Source of the DNA: JARRNE01 sp963824085
GTDB taxonomy: Bacteria > Pseudomonadota > Gammaproteobacteria > Chromatiales > Chromatiaceae
Direction: 5' to 3'
Length of the DNA stretch: 64,000 nucleotides
NCBI GenBank assembly: GCA_963824085.1
Contig: CAWGNT010000018.1
Coordinates: 232,319 to 296,318, forward strand
Shown here: positions 9,013 through 16,829 of the stretch, in pieces
How the letters are laid out: every line of letters starts with the position of its first letter
Numbering within the stretch: position 1 is the first letter of the stretch
Notes under the pieces: generated by a model
Databases searched by the model: none
Told to the model about the DNA's origin: nothing
The model's input: only the letters and a program-made list of their open reading frames with translations
Position numbers and translations under genes: made by a program

Positions 9013-9774
9013 ATGACTGATACAGCTCGCCACGACGTCCTTCTTGGGGTAAATATCGACCATGTCGCAACGCTCCGTCAGGCCCGCGGGACGCGCTATC
9101 CCGAGCCTATCCAGGCGGCGTTGGTCGCAGAGCAGGCGGGGGCGGACGCGATCACCCTGCACCTGCGCGAGGATCGGCGGCATATACAAGACAGGGACGT
9201 GGCGATGCTACGGGGCATTCTCGAGACGCGGATGAACCTCGAGATGGCGGCGACACCGGAGATGGGAGAGATCGCCTGCCGCATTCGGCCGACGGATTGC
9301 TGTCTGGTACCAGAACGGCGCGAGGAGCTGACGACGGAAGGCGGGCTGGACGCCGCGGGGAGCCGCGCACAGCTCAAGGTCTTCTGCGCCATGTTGGTGG
9401 ACGCGGGCGTGCGGGTTTCTCTCTTTGTCGACCCGGACGCGCACCAGATCGAGGCAGCCCGAGAGATCGGCGCCCCGGTCGTGGAGATCCACACGGGTCG
9501 CTATGCGGATGCCCTGGATGGGCCAGCCCGGGCGGCTGAGTTGGAGCGTATCCGCGAGGCCGTTGCCTTCGGTGCGGAGCTTGGTTTACAGGTCAATGCA
9601 GGGCATGGCCTCGACTACCACAACGTAGGGCCTATTGCGGCGATCCCAGGGGTGCGCGAGCTCAATATCGGGCACTCCATTATCGGCAGGGCCGTCTTTT
9701 CGGGCCTAGATGCCGCCGTGCGAGAGATGAAGCAGCTGATGAACAGCGCTTCGGCCCAGCGAGGCGAGGCATGA
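9013..9774 (+). CDS. pdxJ: pyridoxine 5'-phosphate synthase
   Basis: A 253-residue TIM-barrel enzyme that joins 1-deoxyxylulose 5-phosphate and 3-amino-1-hydroxyacetone phosphate in vitamin B6 synthesis (DXP-dependent route). The N-terminal LGVNIDHVATLRQARG and HLREDRRHIQ motifs, including the active-site histidines, are intact, as is the C-terminal LNIGHSIIGRAVF phosphate-binding loop. ATG 9013 follows CAGGAGTTGAAG; an upstream in-frame ATG at 8974 adds residues atypical for the family. recO-pdxJ order is common in gammaproteobacteria. Confidence 0.95.
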   Translation: MTDTARHDVLLGVNIDHVATLRQARGTRYPEPIQAALVAEQAGADAITLHLREDRRHIQDRDVAMLRGILETRMNLEMAATPEMGEIACRIRPTDCCLVPERREELTTEGGLDAAGSRAQLKVFCAMLVDAGVRVSLFVDPDAHQIEAAREIGAPVVEIHTGRYADALDGPARAAELERIREAVAFGAELGLQVNAGHGLDYHNVGPIAAIPGVRELNIGHSIIGRAVFSGLDAAVREMKQLMNSASAQRGEA

Positions 9775-9811
9775 CGGTGACTGGACGGCGACGTGACCGC
9801 CGGGGCCGGGC

Positions 9812-10799
9812 ATGTGTTCGGGGGCGTCGCTCGGCGCCGGAGAGGCGATGAGCGATCGGAGTCGGATCGGCGGCAATAGGAATAAAGCTTTTCCCGGAAT
9901 CCTGTGGTCGAAGGGGCCATCACCGGCGCGGCTGCGGAGAGTCGGCCGGTCCACCTCTTGGGTCTGGTCTCGGACGGGGGAGTCCACAGCCACATCGCAC
10001 ACCTGCTTGCCCTCATCGATCTGTGCCAGCGAAAGGGCGCGCGACCGCTCTTGCGCATGATCACGGACGGCCGAGACACCACACCTCGTGGGACGCTCGC
10101 ATGGCCTCGCACAGTTGGAGCGCTCTCTCGCGAGCGCGGATGGCCGAATCGTCACGGTCGCCGGGCGTTACTATGCCATGGATAGGGACCGCCGGTGGGA
10201 CCGCACCGAGCGGGCGTGGCGGGCGGTCGTGCTCGGTAAGGGCCTCGGTAAGGGCCGTCACGCAGCGACCGCGCAGGCGGCCATCGAGGCCGCGTATGCG
10301 TCCGGAACGGGGGACGAGTCTATCGACCCAACGGTTATCGGCGGCTACCAGGGGCTCACCGAAGGCGATCGAAGACGGCACGTACGGGTTCATCGCGGTC
10401 AACTTTGCAAATGGCGACATGGTGGGCCACTCGGGCGATCTGGGTGCTGCGGTGCGCGCAGTGGAGGCACTCGACCGCCACGTCGGTCGTGTGCTGGACT
10501 CGGCTGTAGGCGCGGGCTATTCGGTCTTGCTGACTGCGGACCACGGCAATTGCGATCTGATGGTAGATCCGGAAACGGACGAGCCGCACACTCAGCACAC
10601 GACGAACCCCGTACCCCTGCTGGTCATTGACGAGGTGCGGCGGGTGCTCGCACCGGCGGGTAGCCTTGCGGACGTCGCGCCGACCGCGCTCCAGCTGATG
10701 GGCATTGATGTTCACCCGGCGATGTCTGGACGGTCGCTGCTCGCCAAGGCGATCCCTTTCAAGCCCCTGGCCGTGCTCGACCGACTCGACGCCGCCTGA
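9812..10799 (+). pseudogene. gpmI: gpmI remnant (cofactor-independent phosphoglycerate mutase)
   Basis: Pieces of GpmI appear in order but in three frames. SLGAGEAMSDRSRI lies in frame 2 (about 9812-9890). VHLLGLVSDGGVHSH and TDGRDTTPRG lie in frame 1 (to about 10085). RYYAMDRDRRWDR lies in frame 2 (about 10088-10360). NFANGDMVGHSG, TADHGNCD and the C-terminus lie in frame 3 (to the TGA at 10797). The N-terminal 60 or so residues, which hold the metal-binding Asp and the catalytic Ser, are absent because pdxJ ends only 37 bp upstream. Roughly 190 central residues are also missing. Intact GpmI is about 510 residues. This is clearly non-functional; glycolysis must use another mutase. Confidence 0.88.
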
Positions 10800-10934
10800 C
10801 TCTGTTGTCCCAGACAGGTGCATTATGCCGGTCGCCGCACCAACAGGTGGCGAAGGCTCCGACTTGGCTCTTCGCCCCGGATGTGCAGTAGACTTCCGAA
10901 CATCGTCGCACGCCGCCGCGCCCTTGAGCCAGCC

Positions 10935-12146
10935 ATGTCCCTTGACACCCTGACCCTTGTAATCGCAACAGGACAAGGAGAAGGGCTGTCGCCGCTGACC
11001 CTGCATCGGACGAAGGCGGCCGTCCCTTTCGGCGGCAAGTTTCGCCTGATTGATTTTACGCTTGCCAACTGCCTCCATTCCGGCTTGCGCAAGATCCTGG
11101 TGCTGACGCAGTACAAGTCGCACTCCCTGCAGAAGCATCTGCGGGACGGGTGGTCCATCTTCCATCCGGAGCTGGGGGAGTTCATCACGCCGGTGCCGCC
11201 GCAAATGCGCGACGGTGGAGACTGGTACGCGGGCGCCTTCGATGCCATGCGGCAGAACCGCTACCTGATCGAGCGTAACAAGGCGCGCTACGTGCTGGTT
11301 CTGGACGGCACCCTGGTTTACCGCATGGACTACGCGGAGCTGGTCCGCTACCACCGAGAGCGCAGCGCCGGTGTTACCCTGGGCTGTCGGGCCGTGGAGC
11401 GGTCGCTTGCCGACCACGCCCGCGGACTGAGTCTGGACTCGGATGACCGCCTTGCCGACGGGACGTCGGCACAGCAAAGCGTCTCCGAGGATGATCGTCG
11501 CCAGGTATGCGCACCGATGGGTGTCTACCTGTTCGACAAGGATCTCCTGCTGTCGGCGCTGGAGGGGGATGAGACGGTGCTCGCCGCGGAAGGAGATAGT
11601 ATAGCGGATGCCCTTCCCGAGATTGCGGGCGTGCGGGGCGTATTTGCCTACCGGTTCGGCGGAGAGCGCGGGCGAGTCACCCCCGATCGCTATTGGTGCG
11701 ATGTCGCGGACATCGATGCCTATTACGCCGCCAACATGGCCCTACTGGAGACGGACTCCCCGCTCGATCTCTACCAGGAGGATTGGAATATTCTCACCTA
11801 CCAGGGACAGTACCCGCCGGCGCGGACGGTGCCGGGGCGTTCAGGTACCGAGGGGATCTTCGTCAATTCCATGCTGGCCGCCGGGACCGTCATCACCGGG
11901 GGCGGGGTCAATCACTCGATCCTATACCCCCAGGTGCGGGTGGGCGACGGGGCTATCGTAGAGGATGCCATTCTCTTTAACGGCGTGTCCGTCGGAGAGG
12001 GTGCGCACATCCGGCGGTGCATCATAGACAAGGACGTGACGGTTCCCCCAAGGGAGCGTATCGGGTTCGACCTCGAGGCGGACCGCCGACAGTTCGCCGT
12101 GTCCCAGAATCTCGTCGTGGTGATCTCGAAGGCCTACCGTTTCTGA
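10935..12146 (+). CDS. GlgC-like nucleotidyltransferase, catalytic motifs degraded
   Basis: A 403-residue homologue of glucose-1-phosphate adenylyltransferase. Clear GlgC landmarks are VPFGGKFRLIDFTLANC, GLRKILVLTQYKSHSL, WYAGAFDAMRQN and a C-terminal left-handed beta-helix part with repeated hexapeptides (INSMLAAG...NHSILYPQVRVG). The catalytic parts deviate. The pyrophosphate loop normally reading GGRGxRLxxLT is here TGQGEGLSPLT, lacking the Arg. GDHIYxMDY has become DGTLVYRMDY. The glucose-1-phosphate-binding FxEKP segment is absent. It may be a regulatory or inactive paralogue rather than an ADP-glucose synthase. ATG 10935 fits the family's N-terminus. Confidence 0.75.
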   Translation: MSLDTLTLVIATGQGEGLSPLTLHRTKAAVPFGGKFRLIDFTLANCLHSGLRKILVLTQYKSHSLQKHLRDGWSIFHPELGEFITPVPPQMRDGGDWYAGAFDAMRQNRYLIERNKARYVLVLDGTLVYRMDYAELVRYHRERSAGVTLGCRAVERSLADHARGLSLDSDDRLADGTSAQQSVSEDDRRQVCAPMGVYLFDKDLLLSALEGDETVLAAEGDSIADALPEIAGVRGVFAYRFGGERGRVTPDRYWCDVADIDAYYAANMALLETDSPLDLYQEDWNILTYQGQYPPARTVPGRSGTEGIFVNSMLAAGTVITGGGVNHSILYPQVRVGDGAIVEDAILFNGVSVGEGAHIRRCIIDKDVTVPPRERIGFDLEADRRQFAVSQNLVVVISKAYRF

Positions 12147-12155
12147 ACCGGGGAC

Positions 12156-12827
12156 ATGGGGCTCCTAGGTACTGGATGTGGGGGCCGCTCGTGGCTCACT
12201 GCGGTCTTTCATTCCCTCCTGACAAGCTATGGCCCTCAGCACTGGTGGCCGGGCGAGACGCCTTTCGATGTGATGGTCGGTGCCATCCTTACCCAGAACA
12301 CCGCCTGGACGAATGTCGAGCGGGCCATCGCGCGCCTGAGGAGCCGCGGCGCCCTCGATCCGGAATCGATCGTCTCGCTACCGGGCGAAGCCTTGGCGGA
12401 GCTCCTGAGGCCAGTGGGCTATTTCAATGTGAAAGCCCAACGGCTGCAGAGCTTCTGTGCGGCGTACCTGGCGGTGGGCGGGATCGAGCGTCTCGCCGCG
12501 ATGGCGACGGACGAGCTTCGTCGGTGGCTGCTCGCCGTCCGCGGCGTCGGTCCCGAGACGGCTGATGACATCCTGCTCTACGCGTTCTCACGACCCGTGT
12601 TCGTGGTGGACGCCTACACCCGGCGGGTGTTTGCGCGCTTGGGCTGGCTGCGGGGGGATGAAGGTTACGAGCTCATACGTCGCGGCTTTGAGGGCGCTCT
12701 CGATTCCGATGCGGCATTCTTCAACGAGTATCACGCCCTGATTGTCGTCCATGGCAAAGGGGTCTGTCGGACGCGCCCACGCTGCGATGGATGTTGTCTG
12801 CGCAGTCTGTGCCCCTACCCGGGCTAG
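12156..12827 (+). CDS. endonuclease III-related DNA glycosylase (COG2231 type)
   Basis: A 223-residue HhH-GPD glycosylase. The helix-hairpin-helix reads LLAVRGVGPETADDILLYA, with the catalytic Asp in VVDAYTRR. The position of the EndoIII catalytic Lys is occupied by Glu (GPETAD), as in the monofunctional COG2231 group that includes 3-methyladenine glycosylases. The C-terminal 4Fe-4S cysteines are spaced C-x5-C-x2-C-x5-C (residues about 205-220). It probably excises alkylated bases. It begins 9 bp after the GlgC-like gene in the same direction, so the two may be co-transcribed. Confidence 0.82.
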   Translation: MGLLGTGCGGRSWLTAVFHSLLTSYGPQHWWPGETPFDVMVGAILTQNTAWTNVERAIARLRSRGALDPESIVSLPGEALAELLRPVGYFNVKAQRLQSFCAAYLAVGGIERLAAMATDELRRWLLAVRGVGPETADDILLYAFSRPVFVVDAYTRRVFARLGWLRGDEGYELIRRGFEGALDSDAAFFNEYHALIVVHGKGVCRTRPRCDGCCLRSLCPYPG

Positions 12828-13582
12828 ACCGGCGCGAAGGCGCGGCCGGTGACACCCCGACTGTCAGGCCCGAGCAGATAGAGATAGCGAGACGTTACCG
12901 TCTCCGGTGGTGGGAGCGCTTGGGGGTTCTCGCCCGGGTAGAGGTGGGCGCGCAGCGCGGTCCTCAAGATGCCGGGATCGAGGCTGTTGACGCGAATCGG
13001 ACTGGAGTCCCGCGTCTCTTCGGCCAGGAGCTGCATCACTCCCTCGATCCCGAACTTTGCGGCGCAGAAGGCACCCCAAAAGGCCATGCCGCGTCGGCCG
13101 ACGCGATCGGAGGTGAAGACCACGGAAGCGTCTTTCGATCTACGCAGCAGGGGCATGGTGACCTGGGTCAGCAGGAAGGGGGCGGTGAGGTTGATATGCA
13201 GCACCCGCTCCCATTCCTCCAGGTCATAGTCGTCGACGCGGCTCAGGAAGGGGGCAAAGGCGGCGCAATGGACAAGCCCGTCAAGCCGCCCGAAGGTCTC
13301 GCCGATGGTGTCAGCAGCCGCGCGAAAGGCGTCATCCTGCGGTTTTTCGAGATCCAAGGGAAGGATCGCCGGCTGTGGATCGCCCGCGGCATCGATAAGG
13401 TCATAGAGGGGTTCCAGGGCACCTTGGTCCCTGTCCGATAAGATCACTGTTGCGCCATGCTCGGCACAGGCTGCCGCGACCGCATAGCCGACGCCCTCGG
13501 CGGCGCCGGTCACCAGGATGATGCGACCGGACAGCAGGTCCGGTCTGGGCTCGTAGGTTTCCACGGGTTTGGGGGTCTCCAT
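12824..13582 (-). CDS. yciK: YciK-family short-chain dehydrogenase
   Basis: A 252-residue SDR. The N-terminal PRPDLLSGRIILVTGA and the cofactor loop TGAAEGVG identify the YciK family of unknown substrate. The catalytic Tyr of the YxxxK motif appears to be Phe (WGAFCAAKFG, where homologues read WGAYAASKF), which would compromise ordinary SDR chemistry; the Lys is kept. The start is taken at 13582 (METPK); 13600 is an alternative. In many gammaproteobacteria the order is ubiG-gph-yciK; here gph is absent and ubiG lies 59 bp upstream. Its 3' end overlaps the convergent glycosylase gene by 4 bp. Confidence 0.85.
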   Translation of the reverse strand: METPKPVETYEPRPDLLSGRIILVTGAAEGVGYAVAAACAEHGATVILSDRDQGALEPLYDLIDAAGDPQPAILPLDLEKPQDDAFRAAADTIGETFGRLDGLVHCAAFAPFLSRVDDYDLEEWERVLHINLTAPFLLTQVTMPLLRRSKDASVVFTSDRVGRRGMAFWGAFCAAKFGIEGVMQLLAEETRDSSPIRVNSLDPGILRTALRAHLYPGENPQALPPPETVTSRYLYLLGPDSRGVTGRAFAPV

Positions 13583-13641
13583 GATCGAGTCACGCGCCAT
13601 ATTCGCACGGAGCCTATTCCCGTTTCCTCTGCGGTTAAGGT

Positions 13642-14361
13642 TCAGCCCGCCCCCTGCGGGCGGCAAGTAACCAGATAGTTCACGTCCACATCTTTCTTCG
13701 TAAGGCGATAGGAGTCGCCGAAGGGGTTGTAGGTCATGCCGGTGATGTCGGTGGTGCACATGCCGGCGGCGCGTACCCAGCGATCCAGCTCAGAGGGTCG
13801 GATAAAGCGGGCGTAGTCGTGGGTCCCCTTGGGGAGCATGCCAAGAATGTACTCGGCTCCGATGACGGCGAGGAGATAGGACTTTGCGTTGCGGTTGAGG
13901 GTGGAGAAGAAGACCATGCCGTCGGGCCGCACGAGTCGGGCGCAGGCGCGGACCACCGACGAGGGGTCGGGCACATGCTCGAGCATCTCCATACAGGTGA
14001 CGATATCGAAGCCCCTCGGGCTTTCCGCCGCAAGCGCCTCGGCGGATACCCGGCGATAGGTCACGTCGACGCCGGACTCCAGTGAGTGAAGCTCCGCCAC
14101 CCGCAGGGGCATCTCTCCCATATCGATGCCGAGGACCTTGGCGCCCCGGTGGACCATGCTCTCGGAGAGAATGCCGCCGCCGCAGCCCACGTCTAGGACC
14201 TCCTTCCCGGACAGGCCGGCTGCCCTATCTATGTAGTCGAGCCGCAGAGGATTGATGTCGTGAAGCGGCTTGAACTCGCTGTTGGGGTCCCACCAGCGGG
14301 CGGCCAGCTCCTCGAACTTGCTGATCTCGGCCTGATCGACATTGTGCGTGGATTGGGTCAT
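13642..14361 (-). CDS. ubiG: ubiquinone biosynthesis O-methyltransferase
   Basis: A 239-residue class I SAM methyltransferase catalysing both O-methylations of the ubiquinone ring. The SAM-binding motif is VLDVGCGGGILSE. The N-terminal EISKFEELAARWWDPNSEFKPLH is diagnostic for UbiG, as is the C-terminal ITGMTYNP segment. It is full length, with ATG at 14361. It likely forms an operon with yciK. Confidence 0.95.
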   Translation of the reverse strand: MTQSTHNVDQAEISKFEELAARWWDPNSEFKPLHDINPLRLDYIDRAAGLSGKEVLDVGCGGGILSESMVHRGAKVLGIDMGEMPLRVAELHSLESGVDVTYRRVSAEALAAESPRGFDIVTCMEMLEHVPDPSSVVRACARLVRPDGMVFFSTLNRNAKSYLLAVIGAEYILGMLPKGTHDYARFIRPSELDRWVRAAGMCTTDITGMTYNPFGDSYRLTKKDVDVNYLVTCRPQGAG

Positions 14362-14533
14362 TGCCGTTTCGGTCTCCGCGGGGTCGGGTATCTATCTGGG
14401 GTGTGTCGGGCCCGACCCCTGGGGGCAGGCGAAGGTTGCCTTGCCATTGTAATTGAACCCGCCAATGTATCGGGGGCGAACGGGCGAGCTGCTGGCGATC
14501 ACATGTGCGGATGGGGCGAATGGGTGACGGATC

Positions 14534-15013
14534 TCAGGGGCCAAGATCCGGCCTACGGTCACGCAAGAGATCGAAGGCGTACCACACGAGCGGAAGTGCT
14601 GGGCCGAGGACCTCGCCGCGCAGAGCCTGACGCAGCGCCAGTCCTAGGAAGACGAGGAACGCGAGGGTGCGCAGATCTGCGCCTCCTGCAGTCATTTCCC
14701 CAACCATTTGGTCGAGGACGTCGACAGCTTGGGTCACCCCGCTCAGGGCTTGCGCTAGCGGTGGCGGATCATTCGTAAGGTCCAACCCCATTTCTGTGCC
14801 AAGGTACTCCTCGATGGCGACGGCACTGGCTTCTGTGAACACCAGCAATATGCTTCCGAGCACCGGATTTGTCGTGACCGACTCGATCGCTGGATGGGCG
14901 AGCAGGCGGCTGCGCAGCTCCGCGAGCCAAGTGGGATCGCCGCGTTTCTCCGGCACACGCAACCGCATCCGGCTGCGCGTCCGGTGGACGACATGGGCGC
15001 GTGAGCGTGTCAC
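14534..15013 (-). CDS. HMA_2-like domain protein with a membrane segment
   Basis: A 159-residue protein. The first 60 residues (VVHRTRSRMRLRVPEKRGD..., then AIESVTTNPVLGSILLVF) have the beta-alpha-beta pattern of heavy-metal-associated-like domains (HMA_2) but no CxxC metal motif. A single hydrophobic segment lies near residues 115-145. Such proteins occur in sulfur bacteria and magnetotactic groups with unknown roles. The family assignment is moderate; no function is proposed. Confidence 0.62.
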   Translation of the reverse strand: MTRSRAHVVHRTRSRMRLRVPEKRGDPTWLAELRSRLLAHPAIESVTTNPVLGSILLVFTEASAVAIEEYLGTEMGLDLTNDPPPLAQALSGVTQAVDVLDQMVGEMTAGGADLRTLAFLVFLGLALRQALRGEVLGPALPLVWYAFDLLRDRRPDLGP

Positions 15014-15058
15014 CGAATCTCCGTGATGTTCAGTCCACCGTCGTTCGGATGTTCTGCG

Positions 15059-15334
15059 CTAGCCCAAGACCTCGTCCAGGCGCTGCTGGATGGCAGCTTC
15101 GAGGGGGCCTTTCATTGGGGCTAACAGGAGCCCCAGGTGGACCTTGAGGTCGACGAAGCCGTCCGACACGTGCATCGTCGCCGACGCCCCCGGTCGCTTC
15201 AAGTGCAGTGTGTCGCCTTTCCAGTGGTAATCGGTCTTGAGATCATGCTGAATGGAATGGGCGATTTCCTCCATTCGCGTACGAGCGGTTGCCCGACCAA
15301 GCCTGTGGACGCGTCGGATGTGGATGGCCGCCAT
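15059..15334 (-). CDS. polyhydroxyalkanoic acid system (granule-region) protein
   Basis: A 91-residue protein of the PHA_gran_rgn type: AAIHIRRVHRLGRATARTRMEEIA, then a beta-rich part (WKGDTLHLKRPGASATMHV) and the C-terminal LGLLLAPMKGPLEAAIQQRLDEVL. These small proteins are encoded near polyhydroxyalkanoate genes in other bacteria, but their mechanism is poorly known. The start at 15334 is chosen over an upstream ATG at 15388 because the family begins MA-x-I-x-I-x-R. It sits 13 bp after the cupin gene in the same direction. Confidence 0.75.
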   Translation of the reverse strand: MAAIHIRRVHRLGRATARTRMEEIAHSIQHDLKTDYHWKGDTLHLKRPGASATMHVSDGFVDLKVHLGLLLAPMKGPLEAAIQQRLDEVLG

Positions 15335-15347
15335 TGCAAACCTTCTA

Positions 15348-15731
15348 TCAGCTGCCTTCGTCGAGCTCCTCGTATCCCTCGCGAACAAAGCGTGGGGTGC
15401 AAACTGCGGCGAAGATCAAGTCTCGATCCCCAATGTTGGTGATCCGTTGGGGGCAGCGGGGAGGGATACAGACCAGATCGCCGGTGGCGACGATTTCCGG
15501 CTCCAGACCTTCGACCTCGACGCGACCGCGGCCTTCGAGGATGAGGTATCGCTCCGTGATACCGCCGAGCCGATGCCATCGTGTGGTGACGCCCGGGGCC
15601 ACCCGTGCCCGGGCGATGGAGACGGCGGCATCGTCTGCGCGGTTCCAGGTTTCTAGGATATAGCACCGCTCCGAGGTGTAGTGCTCCTCGACCGCTCGGG
15701 GATGGCGGATGATGGGGTGAGTCCCCATCAT
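15348..15731 (-). CDS. cupin-domain protein
   Basis: A 127-residue single-domain cupin. The first cupin motif appears as GVTTRWHRLGGITERYLILEG-like spacing (R/H ligands, Glu in TERY) and the second as GDLVCIPPRCPQRITNIG; one of the usual second-motif histidines is replaced, so metal binding is uncertain. The ATG (15731) overlaps the transposase TGA by four bases (ATGA), so the two genes are translationally coupled. A perfect 10-bp hairpin (15708-15732) covers this junction. The substrate is unknown. Confidence 0.72.
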   Translation of the reverse strand: MMGTHPIIRHPRAVEEHYTSERCYILETWNRADDAAVSIARARVAPGVTTRWHRLGGITERYLILEGRGRVEVEGLEPEIVATGDLVCIPPRCPQRITNIGDRDLIFAAVCTPRFVREGYEELDEGS

Positions 15732-15732
15732 C
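15708..15732. repeat. perfect hairpin over the RAYT/cupin junction
   Basis: GATGATGGGG and CCCCATCATC form a perfect 10-bp stem around the loop TGAGT. It covers the transposase stop and the cupin start codon, so it could hide the cupin ribosome entry site unless the upstream gene is translated. It could alternatively be a REP-type sequence of the adjacent transposase. Confidence 0.6.
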
Positions 15733-16447
15733 TGGCTCGTGCGGCGCCCTCTCGATAGGCGGCTGAGCGACGGTCTCCTCCCCGCGGGCGGGGTGAAGCG
15801 CGCCGATTGAGGAGTCTCTCCACCTTGGCACAGAAGGCGTCGTTGCCGAGCACCCATGCCTTGTTGGTGGCGTTGCGGATGCGCTCGAGCAGCGCGTCAT
15901 CGATGGGGTCTGAGAAAGCCTTTGCGTAGGCACTCTGGCGCGTGCGCTTCGTGCGTCCGAGCTTCTCGTATTCCGCATGGGGAGTGACCAGCGGATCTTC
16001 CTGCATTCCCGTATTGAAACCGTGGCTGGACCACCCGTAATCCCCGGCCTCGTCGACAAGGCCAGCGCGTACCGGGTTTAGCTCGACGTAGCGGCTACAG
16101 CTCAGCAGGTACTCGCTCGGATTGATCAGCGTGGCCCGGTACCGTCCTTCCCATAGTGTGCCTGTGCGATCGTGGCGGCGATTGAAGTGCTGCACATAGT
16201 AGCGGCCGACATACTGCATGAGCTTGCCGATTCCGTCCTCCTGCATAGGGGTAAGCAGGAGATGGAAATGGTTGGGCATCAGCACATAGGCGTGGATCTG
16301 GCAGCGGAACTTGTCGGCCGCGGAGACCAGTTTCTCCCACAGGAACCAGTAGTCCTCCTCGTCGAACAGGATACGTTGCCGGTTGTTGCCGCGCTGGATG
16401 ACATGCTGCGGATAGCCCGGAAGGACGAAGCGGGGAAGACGTGCCAT
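15728..16447 (-). CDS. REP-associated tyrosine transposase (RAYT, Y1_Tnp)
   Basis: A 239-residue HUH single-stranded DNA transposase of the Y1/TnpA_REP group. Features are MARLPRFVLPGYPQHVIQRGNN at the N-terminus (first 20 residues typical), the HUH pair in YVLMPNHFHLLL, and the YVGRYYVQHFN helix with the candidate nucleophile Tyr. GRYRATLINPSEYLLSCSRYVELNPVRAGLV follows. RAYTs process palindromic REP sequences and are usually single copy and domesticated. A near-perfect hairpin lies 44 bp upstream of its start (16491-16517), and a repeat core related to family 1 lies about 220 bp upstream. Confidence 0.93.
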   Translation of the reverse strand: MARLPRFVLPGYPQHVIQRGNNRQRILFDEEDYWFLWEKLVSAADKFRCQIHAYVLMPNHFHLLLTPMQEDGIGKLMQYVGRYYVQHFNRRHDRTGTLWEGRYRATLINPSEYLLSCSRYVELNPVRAGLVDEAGDYGWSSHGFNTGMQEDPLVTPHAEYEKLGRTKRTRQSAYAKAFSDPIDDALLERIRNATNKAWVLGNDAFCAKVERLLNRRASPRPRGGDRRSAAYREGAARAR

Positions 16448-16490
16448 GGCGAGGGTCGGAGCCTATCGATTGGTGGTGTCCTAGATTATA

Positions 16491-16517
16491 GACGACGAGC
16501 AGCGGCTGCTCGGCGTC
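16491..16517. repeat. REP-like hairpin upstream of the RAYT gene
   Basis: GACGACGAGCAGC and GCTGCTCGGCGTC pair at 12 of 13 positions around a single base. Its position just upstream of the transposase start is where RAYT recognition hairpins are normally found. No second copy was noticed in the window, so a REP assignment is tentative. Confidence 0.5.
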
Positions 16518-16663
16518 GGGGGGGCGGGCCATCGTCGCTGGTGCCGGCCGCAGCGCCGAGAGCACGGTTGGTGGCGGTATCCTTCGCGTGACGACTTCCT
16601 CCGAAGGGTGCGAATCTTGTATCGTTAGTTGTACGGTTCCGAGTCGGGCTTTTCGTGTTTTGG

Positions 16664-16740
16664 AACGGGCCGCACCCACGGGGGAACGCCGTGAATACGT
16701 CCATGTTGGCTTGACGGCAGCCTCCTTACTGCCGATACCC
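16664..16740 (+). repeat. family 1 core without terminal repeats
   Basis: The segment GAACGCCGTGAATACGTCCA continues with TGTTGGCTTGACGGCAG and matches the interior of copies A-D. A hairpin GGCAG...CTGCC replaces the GGCGCC hairpin. The GGTGATTAGC ends and flanking duplications are absent. It is either a truncated copy or the independent repeat from which the core was captured. Confidence 0.6.
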
Positions 16741-16760
16741 CCAGTGGGCGTGACTCGGCC

Positions 16761-16798
16761 CCTCGGTCAAAAAGCGGACAAGTCGTGTGCGTTGTGTA
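16761..16798 (+). repeat. short leader repeat upstream of prfB
   Basis: CCTCGGTCAA is followed by AAGCG, AAG and CGTGTGCG. The same arrangement, matching about 31 of 36 positions, occurs at 45592-45630 upstream of aroA. The function is unknown; it could be a shared promoter/leader or a repeat remnant. Confidence 0.5.
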
Positions 16799-16829
16799 TA
16801 GTTGCGCATATTTTTCAGCTGGGTGACCC

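Larger units (their letters stand above)
16448..16829. other. gene-free interval between RAYT and prfB
   Basis: A 382-bp interval. It contains the REP-like hairpin at 16491-16517, a degenerate copy of the family 1 core at about 16664-16740, and a 38-bp leader segment (16761-16798) that recurs upstream of aroA. No credible coding sequence is seen. Confidence 0.6.
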
